A stretch of DNA of 64,000 nucleotides. It comes from Agarophyton chilense. Lineage: Eukaryota > Rhodophyta > Florideophyceae > Gracilariales > Gracilariaceae. The stretch's first letter is position 1, and the number at the start of each line of letters is the position of its first letter. The stretch covers positions 62,001 to 126,000 of the forward strand of contig JARGXX010000090.1 in assembly GCA_030374765.1 (NCBI GenBank), in the 5' to 3' direction. The notes beneath the pieces were generated by a model. The model had not been told where the DNA came from and made no database searches. It saw only the letters and a list, made by a program, of their open reading frames with translations. Positions 1 to 11,804 of this stretch are shown here, one piece after another. Made by a program: the position numbers and the translations under genes.

Positions 1-1956
1 AACTTCGCTTTCCTCGTCACCCACCGCACCACCTCCTGCTGAATCACCTCGAAATGGGTGTAGAGCTTTTTGGTAGACCTGTGTATCGGAGCCACAAGCG
101 ACATAGCGCACGTTCACCTTCTTACAAGAGCATCTATATCTTGTTCAGTTGCCTTTGCATTTGCAGGGAATCAAGACTCGTCTCATTTTCTGTTGCAGTA
201 ATTCAACCTCGAAAAGCTTTTCTAAGATAATTTCACCGTCCTTGTTGAATCCTAATTTCTCTTTACAGCCCTCAGTTCTATCTGGTGATAGATCTAATGA
301 CCATGCCTCCTTCCAGTATTTAGAAACTATGTACATCACCCTTCTTGCCTGCAGTTCGATGTGCTCTTTTGGCGGTATGAGGTCGGCAGCTACAGACTTT
401 AAATTGTCAGCAACGAACCTCCGTAGATCCCGCTTCCATTCATCTGCTCCCACTGCATGTTCACTTATGAACATTCTCTTCGCTCGCCATGATATCTCGT
501 TGGATGGAACAGCATCCCGCGCCCACTTCGCCCGCAGTATATCGTGCTGCGCACAGGTATTCATTTCATATTTTCCATGTTTCCCTAAATATGTAAACAA
601 TGCCAACAGCTCACACACTTCAATAAGTCGCCCTGGAGTGGTAAGCCCAACCCATTTTTGCGGCTTGACTGCTGCATTCACGTAGTGAAGGTGACTCACA
701 CCAGAGGTTCTTGCTGTGAAATCACATCCGGCGATAACATAAACTACAGCGAGGAACGTCATTTCCAAGCCTACGTTTTTGAAAATTCTCCTCATAACAT
801 CAATATTCACAATGTTATCGCCAAGAACGTGCAAAAGTCCATTGCCTTCAAGAATATCGCTTAGACCTGAAATCAGAGTAGCATATGTATTCTTAGATAA
901 AACTATCATTGTGCATTCTATACCATCACCCGTTTTAAGTTTTCTATCTTCTCCAATGTTACACCCTTCTATACAAAGAACGGAAGCTTCGAATTGGTTG
1001 TATGCGCATACAAACCTTGTATCCGCTTCACAATGAGACACATCAAGCTCAGTGAAAGTTAATCTGTTTCCCATTGGTAAATGTAACACTGCCGTCCTTC
1101 GAACGTGGACCGCATCCTTCTTTCTAACTAAATTCAATCTGCGAGATATACCGTTGAATTCTTCGTCCAGAGAAATCGTCAAAAACACCTCACCACTTCT
1201 GGGGGTAGAACACGACCTACTTCTCTCTGATAACTCTGGCAGAATATCCATTACGGGCTTTCGAAAACAGTCCAGGGGCAATGAAAAGCACCCTCCGTGT
1301 AAGAATATCTCCAAATTTAACGACTGTTCATTGCACACTTCCATTGCAGCAACACCGGAACAGAACGAGAGCAAGGACTCGAAGGACTCCTTGATTTCCC
1401 GATCGTTCACCAGATGAATCCATGGAAACATGATTGGCTGGTAGAATTCCAATCCATACAACGCCGTTTCCTCTGTTTGTACAATTTTTGATCTTTTTCC
1501 CCAATAAGCATCTCTTCTACGTTGTTCGCCATGTTTTTGTGGGATGACCAAAGGAAGATCGCCTATGTGGCGATGAATCTGGAGAAGTTTCAAACTTCGA
1601 CGACCAGAGACCCAAAGGCCCATAGTGTTTTTGGGCTTAAGAAGCGTTCACTGGATGAATGAACTGTCCCTTCGAGCGGCTATACCACGTTGGCAAATTT
1701 TTATCATTATATCCATCATGACTAAAGCAAAAATGGCCATGTTGTCATCGTAGTACAGGTTAATTGATGGCTCAGAATTTCTGCTTGTAAACGTAATTGA
1801 TTCGTCTCCAATGCTCCTACCATTAAGATCCGCCCATTCCCTTAAGTGCTCCAGATAAAAGGCCTTAAGAAAAAAGACTCTTCTTTGCCTTCCTGATCTG
1901 GCCCCTATTGTCGCGGTTTGCATCGGGGAATAGAGACACTCGGTATCGGTATACAT
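1..1956 (-). pseudogene. C-terminal part of PIN-like 'EADT/GCD' protein with CXC tail, broken, runs off left edge
   Basis: One reading frame stays coding-like from 1956 to base 1, broken by TGA at 1648-1650 and TGA at 145-147. The central block (ATG 1623 to 145, 492 aa) has EADT at residues 199-202 and GCD at 299-301. This pairing is typical of PIN-like nuclease domains in transposon-associated proteins of other eukaryotes (family recognition from memory, not a search). Past the second stop the frame continues to base 1 and reads CKCKGN, then RYRCSCKK and VACG. This is a CXC-type cysteine motif, so the TGA cuts a real domain and is not the natural end. The 5' end is separated from coding material at 1970-2779 by a frameshift. 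Function is inferred to be nucleic-acid related. I see no splice sites that would rescue the stops. Confidence 0.55.
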
Positions 1957-1969
1957 GAACTACTTCCCA

Positions 1970-2779
1970 TCACCCTGTTGATTCTCTTGCAGCCTGCTCT
2001 TTCCCATCTGCTATGCAAAAGTGTTCTGCCAGAGCCAGCGCAGCGAGTACCTTGTTTTGAGCATGATCTCTGTCCGACAAGGACTTCCCTGCAATTTTCG
2101 TACTACTAGAGATGTCTTTCAACTTTCTGTTTCTTGCCCCCATTACACTACTGACTGTTGGAATTTGCCGAGCCCTGGTCCATTCTCCCTTTTATTGCAA
2201 ACCTTTAAAGTGCGTTTCTATATCTGTGTCAGAGATACACCCAGATACCTCAGGAAATAAAGCCGAAGCATGCATCTCGGAAGTGGTCTGACCGAAGAAA
2301 TCGGCGGATAAGATAAGCTTCTTCGTCTTCTCATTTTTGAGATCCTTTTGAGTATCCCCCAACACGTTTCTCAGCGTATCGACAGACCTGTGCTCTACTA
2401 CTAAGAAATCATTCAGTTCCATCAGGTCAAAAAGATGTTGGACAGTTCTCACGTGAATTTTGTTCCTGCTACAGACATCGAGACAAATCACCTTTCCGGC
2501 TTCATTGTTTCTAAGTCTGTTTTGAGAACGCATAGCACCTGTTACGTGCGTTAAGATTGCCCTTGCATTGGATATGGACACTATCCACGCAGCAAAGAAC
2601 TCCAGCTCATTAAGCATCGCATGATTCAAGCGTTTCAAGAGCCGAACAAATAATATTCCTATTAATTCGTCTAGGCGGACATTTGTCCACCAGCGGCAAT
2701 CATAGAGGCTTTCTTTCCCCTGTGAAGTTTGGAACGCGTGGTAACAAAGTTCCAGGTTTAAGAAGGAACAATTCGGCAT
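1970..2779 (-). pseudogene. Upstream segment of the same decayed gene
   Basis: ATG at 2779 opens 195 codons to a TAA at 2192-2194. The same frame then continues open through a second coding-like block (ATG 2143, 57 aa, rich in Ala/Glu/Lys helix-type sequence) to TGA at 1970. A single in-frame stop inside otherwise coherent sequence suggests one exon with a nonsense change (probably CAA to TAA). No domain recognised. It feeds into the 1-1956 block after a one-frame change. Confidence 0.45.
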
Positions 2780-3117
2780 AGATATCTCGGGACATTATAG
2801 CACGAAAGTAGGCGTGATGCAAGTAGAGCTCCCGGTACTTGAGATTCCCTGTAGTATGCATGAGTTTGTTAGCTCGCAAGAAGAATGCGTCAAAAAATGT
2901 CGCGATGCCCGGTCGTTGACAGGACGTGAAAGCGTACTTTCGGGAACAACCACTGAAAGAGAACAGTTTGTAGGAGATGTTTTGCATTGGGTCCCGTTTC
3001 AAAGAATTCCAGCACCTTCTTTCGAAGTTCTCTATCAATTTCCAAGGTCTCAGCTGATAAGCTTTCGGAAGTGCAGTTGAACAGTGACGTATTAGCTTTT
3101 GCTATTGATGATGACAC
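2700..3117 (-). pseudogene. Frameshifted segment of the decayed minus-strand gene
   Basis: Two overlapping frames carry coherent protein. The frame from ATG 3117 gives about 75 aa of helical, Leu-rich sequence. A second frame takes over near 2,890 and gives the block containing NLKYRELYLHHAYF. The reading then passes to the frame of the 1970-2779 segment near 2,740. The composite needs two small indels. No family recognised. Confidence 0.35.
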
Positions 3118-4207
3118 TAGGGCTGGTTCCCCGTGGTTCTAGAGATTCCTTGATATCTGTGCTTTCCGTAGGGAAAAAATCTGTGATATGAATGATCAAC
3201 GCAAGACATATATTGAAAAGGATTGCAAGGTTATTCCGGGCATGTCCGTGTTTTAAAAACTTTCTCCACTTGAATCTTGGATAGGCCAAAGCACATTGCC
3301 AACCCCTTCAATTCCAACCAGTGAAGCATCTTCTTTCATAGTGGGTAAAGGCTTTGTTTCTCAAGATGTAAGAAGCCTGTAAAGGGCACTAGCCCTTAAT
3401 GAACTTCGAAATAGCCCGTAAGACGCTCTATTAAACCCCCGCGCTTGTTCTACATATAGAATTTCCTCCTATCTTAACCAAGATCTTGTACGTCCGTTGG
3501 TCCTCACTTACCATAATGTATCGAAGCCCCCCTCCAGATCCAGGATGAATTAGATCTGCGTTTAGAGAAAGCTTTTCATTTATATTCAAAATATCTGCAG
3601 CACTCAGCTGCGAAATATCCACGAATCATACTTGCTGCCCGTACAAAGTTGGAGCGTCTGACGATAGCTCTTCATGGGGCGTGAAACAAGACAGACGTAA
3701 CTTTCTGAAATCTACTTTGTTGCTAGGCAGTGGTAGAGTAGAATAAGTACGGTTCTACTGGGCTGAGGTTGTTTTAAAAACGAGAAGCCATTTTCTCTTT
3801 TGGAGTACCAATCCGAACACCACTCTACAGAAGTCTTCCACAATTTTTTTTCATGGTTGGTTAACGAAGTAATGAATTGATCTGGGGAAAGTAGAGTTTG
3901 TTTGGGATCCTGTCATTCTCTGTCCTTGAATGTTCCCTGTTGTGAAAGTTGTGAATCAAGCGGTAAAGGGTAGTCGTTTCGGGCATGAGAAACAGCCTGT
4001 GTGACAGTTCTGCCGATTATGAAGAGGTGCTTGCCTGACACTTTCACGCTTAGGAAAGAGAAGAATGTCAAAGTTATCCATCTGGACACACAACAATCCC
4101 TTTCCTACCTGTACCCCGGAGAAACCACTTCCTTCTACAGCTTCACGTGTTGCAATCAGCCGCTTTCGATAAGAATAAGATTCCATATTGTCATATGAAG
4201 TCGTCAT
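3092..4207 (-). pseudogene. Decayed coding stretch with repeated in-frame stops
   Basis: A single frame, read from 4207 down to 3092, keeps coding-like composition over about 370 codons. It is interrupted by at least six stop codons of all three types and by no obvious indel. Recognisable blocks include ISQLSAADILNINEKLSLN (3431-3622) and the hydrophobic block around 3092-3289. I recognise no domain. Its place between the flanking segments suggests it belongs to the same long gene. Confidence 0.35.
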
Positions 4208-4331
4208 TCCGAGAGCATTCAGTACACTCGTTCAAGACGCCGTACTTTCGACCACGCCAGCAATGGAAAGAGTCATTGTTAGTAGACCAATTGTGACGCG
4301 AGATGGACTGTAAATCACTTGTTCGAGGTTT

Positions 4332-5201
4332 TTAAGCGTCCGCAAACAAATTAATAACTCTTCTCTTGCGATATACCCGTTTTTTATGAGTGAGCGACAA
4401 AAGTTCAGAAAACCTGTATAGGCTGTCGGGCATATCCTCGGTGAGCTCTTTCGAAACAGGAATGAGTTCAGCGAGATTGTTATTTGCCGCAGTTGCAGAC
4501 ACTTTCCATAACGCTAGCTGCTTATTGCTTGCCATGTTTATATTGAAGGATGACCACAGACTCTTTGGCACAGCACAAATTTCCCTAGAGATTACCCAGT
4601 TTTCACTCTGATCTTCTTACTTTCTAGATATGAATCTCTTAGCAACATCTCCGATTAAACGACGACGCTCCTTTGATGGCATAGAATCATCATCTCCAGC
4701 AGGAAGAGAAATAAGTCCACATATCGTATCCGATAACGCAGTCTGTAAAGCGTAACATCGAAAAATTTCGGTCAGAAAGTAAAGATGGATGTCTTTGGAG
4801 GCAAGGATCGGTCCCAGCCGAGACTCCATAGTCCTCAAGCACACGTTTTGTGAGTCGTCGAAGAATTGTACTAAGTTCCGTTGAAGTTGAAAGAGCCTAG
4901 AAATGGTTCAAAATTTCGCTGCGGGAACGGATGGAAATGGTGCCACGACCATGGTGCGCAGCTTTTTTGCCAAAGGAAATGCACGATCATTGCCTCCAAT
5001 ATAATTACTGTCAGTGGCGGCGCCCTTAAGAGCATTGAGAACGCTGTGAAAAAGATAGCGATCAACAACTTGTTTAAATATTACTCCATCAAAGATGAGT
5101 TGCGAACCTTGGCTCCCTTTGGTGATAATGTAAAAACATGAACAACATGACCTACTTCCAACGAATTCAGTAGCTGTGAACTTCCCTCTAGAGTGACTCA
5201 A
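4332..5201 (-). pseudogene. Decayed coding stretch, one frame with two stops
   Basis: The frame from 5201 to 4332 is coherent over about 290 codons. It is cut only by TGA at 4908-4910 and TAA at 4617-4619. The sequence between these stops joins smoothly (for example the block ending GDDDSMPSKERRRL before the TAA). Family unknown. It is probably the N-terminal half of the gene that ends at the left edge. Confidence 0.4.
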
Positions 5202-5245
5202 GCATATTTCAGAAAATTCTAAGAATTCCTTCGAATCTTCTAATG

Positions 5246-5864
5246 TTATAACTGGATGACAAAGTAACAGACGAAGTTTTCGGCAATCGCGACGAGAAGA
5301 GACTCATCCGTGATTTTTGAAGACGCAGAAGCCGTGAACCAGTCCCCTATGAATTTCCTCCGTCGCACTCGCCACATCAAATACATGGCTTGTGTGTTTA
5401 TGGTGCTTCGGGCAGAACTACGCATTTTACAGGGAGTGAAGCACGTATTTAGAATCCTGTAAACTAGTTCCTGTTCGCCGTTAAAGCTCTTCACAAAAAG
5501 GCTTTTTGCCTTGACTGAGTAGCCCTGTAGTTCTTTTAACTGGTTGTTGACAGCCTTGTTTTTATGAAGAAGTAACACAATGATTTCTACCTGTGTCTTG
5601 GGTCTACCCTGTACCTCCATGCTTATAAAGCGCTTGAAGATCGCTCCTTACTTTTCTCTCCAAGAGAGATGACTGCCCATCCCATGTTTGTAGACCGATA
5701 GTGAGCACAAAGTACATATCTTCGTGCCTTATCGTTTCAGAATAGATTGGCGTAGAGGGTAGTTGAAACAGGTGCGTACCTTTTGACTTGCAATAAACTG
5801 AGCCAGTGGGACATTTATGCATCAACGACGGGTAGTGCAAAACAATGTAAACACCGGCGCACAT
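5246..5864 (-). pseudogene. 5'-most recognisable pieces of the decayed minus-strand gene
   Basis: Two ORFs in different frames (5604-5864 and 5246-5620) overlap by a few codons, consistent with one small indel near 5,610. The first contains short beta-like repeats, the second Lys/Leu-rich sequence. No motif identified, and the link to the downstream segments is by position and strand only. The opposite strand from 5,820 on carries a different coding family, so the boundary of this gene lies near here. Confidence 0.3.
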
Positions 5865-6140
5865 CTTGTCACATCAGATATCGACTATAAACGCTTCTTT
5901 GGCACGCAATGGAAAACGAAATTGGTTAGCGGAGGTGTTACAAAAGTGGACGCTGTTATAAAAACTAATCGGAGACACACTTTTGTCACTATAAACTTCG
6001 AGCTACCTTGTCGAGAGTAAGTATGCACTCTCAAACTTGGCAAGGTGAAAGCTGGGGATCATGTAACGGTTCAGCAAACTTCTCAAGAAGCCTTCAATTT
6101 CGGACGTGAAGATGAATGGTGCTGCTACTATTAACGAAGT
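5817..6140 (+). pseudogene. Fragment of a two-copy unknown gene family (copy 1)
   Basis: The plus-strand ORF 5817-6020 ends after the block NRRHTFVTINFEL. The same protein block (NRRHLFVTINFEF) recurs at 32,954-33,175. The similarity continues past the stop in both copies: CTLKLGKVK here, CTLKLCNLK there. Amino acids match better than bases, so the family was once protein-coding on this strand. No domain recognised. Here the reading frame is cut by TAA at about 6,018. Confidence 0.5.
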
Positions 6141-6199
6141 TTCGAAAAATGAAGAGCAGCATACTGTCACGGATGGCGATGACATTCACACAATGAATC

Positions 6200-7290
6200 C
6201 GTTGAGCCCGCCTACTTTCATCGCCAGTGACACGGAAGACAGCTTTGTGGAAGTTCTTTCGATGAAATGGACCTTCGCAGAGAGCCGTGGGCGTACGCAG
6301 TGATACCCGGGCATCGGTTCCCTTTTGAAACAAGAGCGCGCGCGACATTATGGGCGTGCATGGCACAAATGTTACGTGTGCGCTGCAAGCGTGCTACGCG
6401 TGGCGCACGCTACGCGTGGCGCTGTGCACGTTCGGGGCGTCTTTGCGTCCGGCGGCGCCTTACAGCGTGCTGGATGGGCGAGACTGCTTTTCGAATTCTA
6501 GAATAGAAGGACAAAAAACGATCTGAAGCTGTGGCTAAATTGCTTGTGCGTAACGTCCATTTTGTAGCAAGAACGCCTGTGAAGATTTGTGCAAACACTC
6601 GTGCTGCTATCAGCCCCACTTGGAAGCTTGCGACGCTGGTCCTATCGGCGCTTCCTTAGTCCCCATACAATCCCTCCTTCTTCTCTACGGTGGCTCTTAT
6701 GCTCCTTGCTTCGTCTGCAACTCACCATCATGGCAAATCTACCAAAACTACTCTTACTTCTTCTTCGCCTTCTTCATTGCTTTCCGTCACCCTCCTCTGC
6801 CCCCTTCATCGCTGATCGCTCTTCCCTACCGAAATTTTGGCTTCTACCCGCGCAAAGTTTGAACGGGACGCGCGTTTTTTCTAGCATATACTGCTTGTAC
6901 TCGTGCATGCCACATCTCGTTTCCGATATCATCATCATAATTCTTCTTTACATCCTATGTTTCCTGTGTTTTCTATGTCCACCTTTTCTCAAGTTTTAAT
7001 TACAAGTCACCGTCCAACTGCGTCATCCGGGAGCACCATGAGTTGCACAAGAATTTCCGTTTTTGCAGTATCACAAATGGTTTGTCCGGGTCAGGTTTCC
7101 ATCCATATGGATAACAGTGTGTGTGCAGCTCTTTGAGAGTTCGCTGGAACCGGTTTTCCATACACGCACTTTCCTTCAGCTTGACGTAAGTGTCGTACAG
7201 GCGAGGTGCAACACCCGAATATTCTATTGAGTCCTGTGTTTCAAATTGGGACTGTTCATAGGACATGGACTGATATTTTAGAATGCGTGA
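6200..7290. other. No supported gene; GC-rich patch with short direct repeat, then C/T-rich DNA
   Basis: Bases 6,330-6,470 are CpG-rich and contain a direct repeat of the 14-mer GCTACGCGTGGCGC about 17 bp apart. From 6,600 to 6,990 the plus strand is C/T-rich (runs of TTC and CTT). Open frames here are short and composition-driven. I see no coding signal. Confidence 0.4.
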
Positions 7291-7304
7291 ATGGGATCAT
7301 GGAC

Positions 7305-7769
7305 GAATAGTATGATATTTATGACATAGAAGGCACGGAAGGTCATTCCTTAAGAAGCAGCAGCGAGGCAGAGATCCACCGCCAGCCATCCTTTTCGGCT
7401 TATGAACCACCCGGAGTCCTCTCACGGCCCAGTAAACAGAGTGTAGACACAAAAGCTAGCTCCATCGGCAGCGATGCCGAAAGTAGAACGAGCCTGCTAC
7501 CGGAGTTTGTCGTGATGGACTACCAGGAAAGGATTCAAAAAGGCCATACTGGAGATGAGTTTAACTACGCCGCAAACCACACAAACGTAGAACAGATTCC
7601 TCTGAATCGCATGCATCAAGCTCAGATGCCCAATAAGCAATTACAGAAGAGCACGACCCAGAAGGATCTTCGTCACTTAGCGCGAGTGATGATGATGATG
7701 GTGACTCTGAACTGGTGGTCAGTGGAAGAGAATATAAATTTGTTAGGAGTTATCATCAGGGGTGAACTC
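7305..7769 (+). pseudogene. Serine- and acid-rich coding fragment, frameshifted
   Basis: A coherent plus-strand frame runs from about 7,305 with Ser/Glu-rich sequence (SLRSSSEAEIHRQPSFSAYE), continuing through DYQERIQKGHTGDEFNY near 7,540. A one-base frame change near 7,600-7,640 leads into an acidic tail (SSSLSASDDDDGDSELVV) ending at TGA 7767-7769. Low-complexity acidic/serine sequence suggests a disordered nuclear protein region. No domain seen and no upstream start located. Confidence 0.35.
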
Positions 7770-8059
7770 TGATACGCCAGAGACGCACTAGAGACACGCA
7801 TGGCTTTCACGGCGCCTGTGTCGCTGGGAAAATGGATTGGAATGAAAACCTTCAGAGTTGTATAATTTCTAGAGCGGCAGTGTCGACTTGTGTTGATTGG
7901 GAGTAAAAAGGTGTGGATTTCCTGGACACCGAATGAGCAGTAGTGTGATCTTCAGATCTTGTGATATGATGTGTGTAGTACCTCAGCCCTTTTCTGCGTT
8001 TTTAGGTCCGCGAGAAACGGTATTGGGTCTGTTTCGCCGTGCTTTCAACAAGTGCTGAC

Positions 8060-8480
8060 TCTGTTTCTATTTGTGCGCGAGCGGGAGGAGCACGAGCGGG
8101 AGGAGCACGAGCAGGGCGTTAATTGAGGCGGCGTGGGGTTGAGGTTGAGGGGTTTACCAGCTTGCGCTTGGAAGGTACGTGTTCTACGTTGATCCCGTGT
8201 GTCAAATCTGTTTCTGGTCATGCACGAGCGGGCGGAGCGCGAGCGGAGCGATAGTTGTTGCGGCGTAGGGTCCAGTGTAAGTGGGTTGACCGGCTGCCAA
8301 TTGGGAGATACTTGATGCACTACGCCGATTCGGTGCGTTGGATCTGTTTCTGGTCATGCAAGAGCGAGCAGAGCGTGAGTCGAGCCAAAGGTGATGTGGT
8401 GTGTCAAGGAGGGTGAGGGGGTGACCGGATTGATTGTGAGTGGTGGTACGTTGTGCGCTACGTTGATCTAGAGCGTTGAA
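8060..8480. repeat. Imperfect tandem array, period about 136-147 bp, three copies
   Basis: The anchor TCTGTTTCT followed by a GCACGAGCG-like block recurs at 8060, 8207 and 8343, with a fourth degraded start near 8,476. Each unit also contains a GGTGACCGG/GGTTGACCGG-like segment and a CTACGTTGATC-like segment. The copies have diverged through substitutions and small indels. Minus-strand open frames here are by-products of the array. No gene assigned. Confidence 0.55.
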
Positions 8481-8639
8481 TGTCTTTGTAGTTGCCAGCA
8501 TGGGAAAAACTATGTCAGCGGCCCTCACGATGAGAAACAGAGGAATTTGCTACTTCATCTGCTTTGAAATATGGACGGAGAGACCTGAAATGTTTTTGGT
8601 GTTTTACGATGAGCCACAGAAAAATGGAATGGGGGAGAA

Positions 8640-9080
8640 GGAGTGGTTGATGTAGAGGTGAGTGCCAGTACCACTGGTGTCCGGTATTAATTTAGGAAGG
8701 AGATATGAGATGTTGTTGTTTCCTGCCGAGAACCTACAGAGACGAAGGACTTGGTGAGGAGGTGAACCTGCTCGAAGAAGTTGTTCAAGCGAGTTGCTTA
8801 AGAGGTGAGTGCGTCGTTGAAGTAATTTGGTTTCGTTTTCGGATGGAGATCTGACTCGTATTTGTTTATTGTTACGACAGTGCAGCCAACGTTATATGAA
8901 TGGGAAATAATAGAAGTATGGGTAAAGGCGATTTTTAATGTTATCTGGTATTGGTTAGAGAGAGAGATTTCACTGGCCCTTGTTTGCTGCTGCTAGGAGA
9001 CATGGAGGCAAAACTGTACAACAAGTGGGAGAAGTGGTTGCTGCACAGGTGAGTGTGGTGCTGATGTAGTTTGGTTTTGT
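8640..9080. repeat. Degenerate dispersed repeats with GAGGTGAGTG core
   Basis: A core (A/C)(G/A)AGGTGAGTG, preceded by GTTG and followed in two copies by an AGT(A)ATTTGGTTT-like tail, appears near 8,651, 8,803 and 9,027. Spacing is uneven (roughly 150 and 225 bp), so this may be an old array or dispersed copies. No coding signal is seen. Confidence 0.35.
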
Positions 9081-11800
9081 CCTTTAACAGAGAGCTGTTT
9101 CTTTTTTTTATTGATGCGAATGGAGAAGAGTCGTGGCGAAAAAAAGAGCAGAAGTTTGGAACAAGTAAGTCTGATGCTATGGAAGGCGTTTTGAATGAAG
9201 CGAGGAATAGGGTTCTAACTTTTTGTGTCATTTGCGTGCTGTTTTTCTAATTACGTAGGGAAATGTGATGGACGAAGAGGACGGGCTTTGAAAGTTTCAT
9301 GTCGAGTTCTCTAGAGGCAGCGTTACTGCTTGAACAGTCGATTGTGAGAGAATAGAGGCGCAGATCAGTTTGCGTCACATTTCGCGAGACACGAAGTGAA
9401 GTGCGACGATCGGGCGAAGCGAAGCAATCAGCGACCGGTCGAGGCGCAATGATCTGAAATCGGGCGGGCGACGGGACGGGAAACCGGTCTCCCAATTTGA
9501 AATGAGGTCTTCATATTTCACATCCGGACGCCCGCTTCGGGTCGAGTCGCCCGAGCATTCAGAGTGCTGGCGCTATAGCTGTATTACGCACAGACGATAA
9601 GGGTGATTAGAGGGCATTAAATTGAATGTGCGGTGCATTTCAACGGTTCGTATTAGCCACGGAACCTGCGCGATATGAAAGATTTCGCGCTAGGTAACAT
9701 TCGATATTCGTTTCATTGCCGGTAGAATTCGTGATCTAGAATGAATGATTAGTGAAAGATATCGTCCAAGTTCCCTTCCATTATTATTAGTATTCCAATT
9801 CTATTCTGGACGATTTCTAGTTTTCTTTATTCATCTCAACAGTCAATTGAACTCTTTTTTAGCCCTAGATATTCGAGTATCAAAATTCAGTAAATTTTTG
9901 GAAGCTAACCGTAGACACTCTAGCACACCCAAACTAGAAATCTAACAACCCATATTAGCATTCCGAAAACACAGACGTTCTCTCTCCTAGTACGAACCAA
10001 TATAAATAATTTCATTAGATCTGAGCTTCATATTATCCGTGATAGTTTTGAACAAGAAACCTTCTTGGGGTGCAATTGCTGTGACATCGAGAGTAGTGGC
10101 GTAACTTTTTTATTGCTTACTTACTAATGCTGCTCCTATGTGAAGATCTCGTTGCATTTGCAGAACCATTTCCCTCCTTGATCTGATATTGGAATACAAA
10201 TTTCAAATTAAATTGCTAACATTTAGGTTGGAAACGATTGGTTGGGTATATGAAGCTCAGTAGCCAGGTTGATTAAAACTGGAAGCCCCAGAAACTCACA
10301 TAACTAGGTAAAGCATCACTTGGGCAGTTATAGAAAGATGAATACCTTTTAGAAGACCAAGGAAAGACAAAGCACGTTCTTCGGCGTAGTTAAAGCGGAT
10401 GAAAGTCACAGCGGTGGAAAAGAGAACAGTTCAGTGCGTCTATATATTCCGAAACAAATGTAGACAAAACATGTCGTTGACAACCAATCTTAGATGGGCC
10501 CCTTTAAAACTCATTCTCAATGAACTGGACTTTTTGTATTCACAACATGTCCTTTTATTCTCCCCTCTAAAAGAACTGAACAACGATGCTTGCATATCTT
10601 ACTAGCAAAGGTCCCCCAAGCTTCTTGTAATGGACATCATGGAGTTCTACGACCAATTGTACCGCTTATGCTGAATTATACGACCAAAATCCGGGGAATG
10701 CCTTGTTAATTTGGACTGGAAGAGCTTCGGTGGACTTCTGCTCTGATGCTTTTGGCTCTTGGATCCCTTGCTTATCGAGTTCTAAAATGTGCACCGCATC
10801 GAAAATTTACGACGTATCACACTATCGTTATATCACAAAGAACATCAATTCCACATTAGGCCCGGGACTGGTTATACAGTTCTTCAGGATTTTGAGGTTT
10901 TCTGAAACTTTGGGCATGTTCGAAAGGGTTTTCCGTGTCCATTTCTTGTAGCGCCTCTCTCGCCGCACTCGATACATCATCAATTTCTCTTTACCTAAAG
11001 GTCGACCGATACCAGACACTGACCCCCGCTTTCCAGAGAATGGTTGTAGAGAAGGGCCAATTGACATAGGTCATAGACTTGTTTTGATAGGTCCCGGACT
11101 ACACACACATAATGTGTGCCTAGAGGTCGGAGGACAAACCCGAAAAGGCATATGGTGCATTATTGAAACAACAGATTCATATAGGTGAAGGAAGTGACAC
11201 AGCATTAGTAGCACTACGTATTCTGTAAAATTATATGACACGTTGGATTTGACTGTGAACAAAACCTAAAAAGATAATTCTTCTACGAAGAGTAAAGTCT
11301 ATGCAACAGCGTTTCACACACAGATAAACTCTTTCGAATGAACAAGTATTAATTAATATTGTGACTGTCATACAATGGAAAACGTTACAACTGTCTTCTG
11401 AGCTTAGAGGTCTGTTACCTTCGTATGTCTCCAATAGTATGAAAACATAGGCATTCATACTTACGTAAGATCCACTCTTGGGTATTCTATTATTTTTATT
11501 AAACTCAAATATTGCTTTTGATGTTTGTATTCTTGTTTCAGTTTCAACAATTTATTTGACGCTGAAACGACAACGTGTAACTATTTCAACTCTGGCAAGT
11601 ACTTATCTGGAAAAGATCCGTTTCGGGCGCCGTCAAGACACGCTCATACAAAACATATGTAATAACCTGGAAAGATGTGTATTTTATAGTCAGTTTCAAA
11701 AATTCTTTATTCACGGGAAAATGAAAGAAATAGTTCTTCTCGGACGTAGTATTGTATACCATCAAGCGCATTGTCCGAAGTGCAATCAGCGTACTACAAG
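9080..11800. other. No supported gene
   Basis: About 2.7 kb of mostly AT-rich DNA with a CpG-rich island at 9,370-9,560. Open frames are short (under 130 codons), change strand and frame, and show no recognisable motif. I see nothing here that I would annotate as a gene. Confidence 0.4.
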
Positions 11801-11804
11801 AAAT

